Positions 62,906-64,000 of a stretch of 64,000 nt of DNA are shown here, one piece after another. Position 1 is the first letter of the stretch; each line of letters begins with the position of its first letter. A model generated the notes under the pieces. That model had not been told where the DNA came from, searched no databases, and saw only the letters and a list, made by a program, of their open reading frames with translations. The stretch is from a virus: the IMG/VR virus record IMGVR_UViG_3300028829_004377, positions 1-64,000 of that record; one strand, given 5' to 3'. The translations under genes and the position numbers were made by a program.

Positions 62906-62989
62906 CTTGATGAGTACGTACATACAGAGTGGTGGCCACAAGAAATTTCAGAAGGGATACCATGGAACAGACTCCGACCCTATCTCTAA
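62906..62989 (+). other. In-frame remainder after the amber codon
   Basis: The frame of the 62135 gene continues for 27 codons after TAG to TAA (62987-62989): LDEYVHTEWWPQEI, then SEGIPWNRLRPYL. EIxEG and W/N-R-L endings match the C-terminal ends of related genes (the 62962 paralogue has MREGICYENSN). The remainder is therefore coding in origin, and a single change (for example CAG to TAG) may have caused the interruption. Confidence 0.6.
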
Positions 62990-63771
62990 TACAACCAAGA
63001 CCGTCTCCAAAGATGGAAAGGATATACCAAGCTCTAGAAGAAGGTTATCCAGGAGCAAAGATAAACGCTCATAATACTGACATGTATGTACTATGGGGTC
63101 TCATAGCTAACAACCCACAATATATGATTAAAGATAGATTTATCTTTTGTGATATGCCTTATCATGGAAGGTATGATCCTAATAATGAAGATTGGGATAA
63201 CACATATTGGAGATGGTGCTTCAATGGTCTTCATGATAACAGAAAATTAAACGTACCTTCAGATAGATTCGATAAATGGGGACATGATATTGAATTTTTT
63301 GAGTATGTAGACTACCATGATAAAATTGTAATATGTCCTTCTAGTGAAACTATGACTCAATATATGCATGGTAAGAGTGTAGATGTATGGATTAAAGATG
63401 TTACTGAAGCACTCAGGTGTTATACTAATAGACCAATTGAAGTAAGAAAAAAACCTAGAGGTAATGGTACTAGTGGACCTGCAGCAGCAGGTATAAATCA
63501 AATAAGTTTAGATTTAGCTAATGCACATGCTGTTGTTGTGAGTGGTAGTATTGTAGCTATAGATGCTTTGAAAATAGGAGTTCCAGTTTTCAGTACTCAT
63601 AGATGTGCACCATCTGCATGGTGTACTAATAGAGATTTTTCCAAGATAAATAAACCAGAATACTATGATAGAGAAGAATTGTTTTATAATTTAGCCTATA
63701 AACAATACTCTATTAAAGAAATGCGCGAAGGTATATGTTATGAGAATTCAAATAGCTGGTTGCTCAATTAA
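62962..63771 (+). CDS. GT-B/capsule-glycosyltransferase-like paralogue
   Basis: I chose ATG 62962 (269 aa), because MEQTPTLSLIQPRPSPKMER aligns with the start of the previous gene and longer starts lie deeper in its coding tail. Matching segments include DMYVLWGLIAN versus DVAVIWSILF, and VVVSGSIVAIDALKIGVPVF versus CVVNYSSGPALEAALNGVHV, which is the nucleotide-sugar-binding half of GT-B-like folds. The gene overlaps the remainder of the previous gene. The acceptor is unknown. Confidence 0.65.
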   Translation: MEQTPTLSLIQPRPSPKMERIYQALEEGYPGAKINAHNTDMYVLWGLIANNPQYMIKDRFIFCDMPYHGRYDPNNEDWDNTYWRWCFNGLHDNRKLNVPSDRFDKWGHDIEFFEYVDYHDKIVICPSSETMTQYMHGKSVDVWIKDVTEALRCYTNRPIEVRKKPRGNGTSGPAAAGINQISLDLANAHAVVVSGSIVAIDALKIGVPVFSTHRCAPSAWCTNRDFSKINKPEYYDREELFYNLAYKQYSIKEMREGICYENSNSWLLN

Positions 63772-64000
63772 AGAGCAAAAACGAGTATTCGAGAATCCAA
63801 TCTTTAATACATTTGCTGAGATAGAAACCTGTCTTATTAAAATGGGTCATACAGTCGAAGCAAAACCATTTTTAGGTCTAATGGATAAAGCAGACTTTTG
63901 TATCATGTTCGGTTCAGTAACGAATAGAAAAAGAGATACAACTAGAGCTATTTTCAAAGATAAATTATTGCTTGCTAAAATTCCTACCTTTCATTTCGAT
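63740..64000 (+). CDS. Start of a third gene of the tandem group (cut by window end)
   Basis: From ATG 63740, overlapping the previous gene by 32 bases, an open frame runs to the window edge (87 codons): MRIQIAGCSIKEQKRVF, then NTFAEIETCLIKMGHTVEAK, then ADFCIMFGSVTNRKRD. The pattern beta-alpha-beta followed by A-D-x-x-I/V-x-x-G/W resembles the N-terminal halves of the two preceding genes. Function cannot be confirmed from the fragment. Confidence 0.65.
   Translation, partial: MRIQIAGCSIKEQKRVFENPIFNTFAEIETCLIKMGHTVEAKPFLGLMDKADFCIMFGSVTNRKRDTTRAIFKDKLLLAKIPTFHFD

Noticed and set aside
62802-63074. Open frame with an N-terminal hydrophobic stretch across the amber region
   Set aside because: It overlaps both glycosyltransferase-like genes out of frame, and the coding evidence for those frames is stronger.
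1-64000. tRNA, CRISPR, transposon or integrase signals
   Set aside because: None were seen; gene-free gaps are short, and repeats found are protein-coding.

Overview
The window is a 64 kb piece of the genome of a T4-like (Tevenvirinae-type) marine myophage. The evidence is a nearly complete T4 core: neck and tail completion proteins, gp9-like baseplate protein, terminase gp16/gp17, sheath gp18, tube gp19, portal gp20, prohead core and protease gp21, scaffold gp22, capsid gp23, UvsY, UvsW, late sigma gp55 and gp47/gp46, with late-promoter-like octamers (TATAAATA or AATAAATA) in front of structural genes. The AT-rich sequence, PhoH, A-type Fe-S carrier, 2-oxoglutarate oxygenases and fibre style resemble phages of open-ocean bacteria (cyanobacteria or SAR11). 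No photosystem gene lies in the window, so the host is not settled.

Layout: (1) 1-4838: end of a neck gene, gp15, gp9-like protein and fibre/structural proteins. (2) 4863-20425, plus strand: a tightly overlapping run with seven intact radical-SAM enzymes or relatives (one further copy broken), a PP-loop ATPase, a kinase-fold protein and a possible degenerate relative, a methyltransferase-like protein, a DUF59/SufT-type Fe-S assembly factor and three paralogous DxD glycosyltransferase-like proteins. (3) 20401-25777, minus strand: six consecutive Fe(II)/2-oxoglutarate-oxygenase-like genes, a possible acetyltransferase and a fatty-acid desaturase, behind one late-type promoter. (4) 25823-37984: gp16, gp17 and a set of fibre genes rich in Asp-Ser-Asp. 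(5) 38035-52415: sheath, tube, portal, neck, head assembly genes, capsid, another oxygenase, a second tube-like protein and an A-type Fe-S carrier. (6) 52418-59321: oxygenase, phoH (minus) and the recombination/late-sigma block. (7) 59332-64000: a large modular protein and a tandem set of GT-B-like genes, one with an in-frame amber codon.

Most unusual is the coexistence of a 20-kb protein- or glycan-modification-like island inside the late morphogenesis region with an exceptional enrichment of the tripeptide Asp-Ser-Asp in virion proteins (gp15, gp9-like, fibres, sheath, neck and portal tail). My hypothesis, not shown by sequence alone, is that the phage carries its own system to decorate virion proteins, or alternatively a host surface-remodelling pathway, with its own Fe-S supply.

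There are no gene-free stretches longer than 300 bases. I saw no tRNA, CRISPR array, insertion sequence or integrase.
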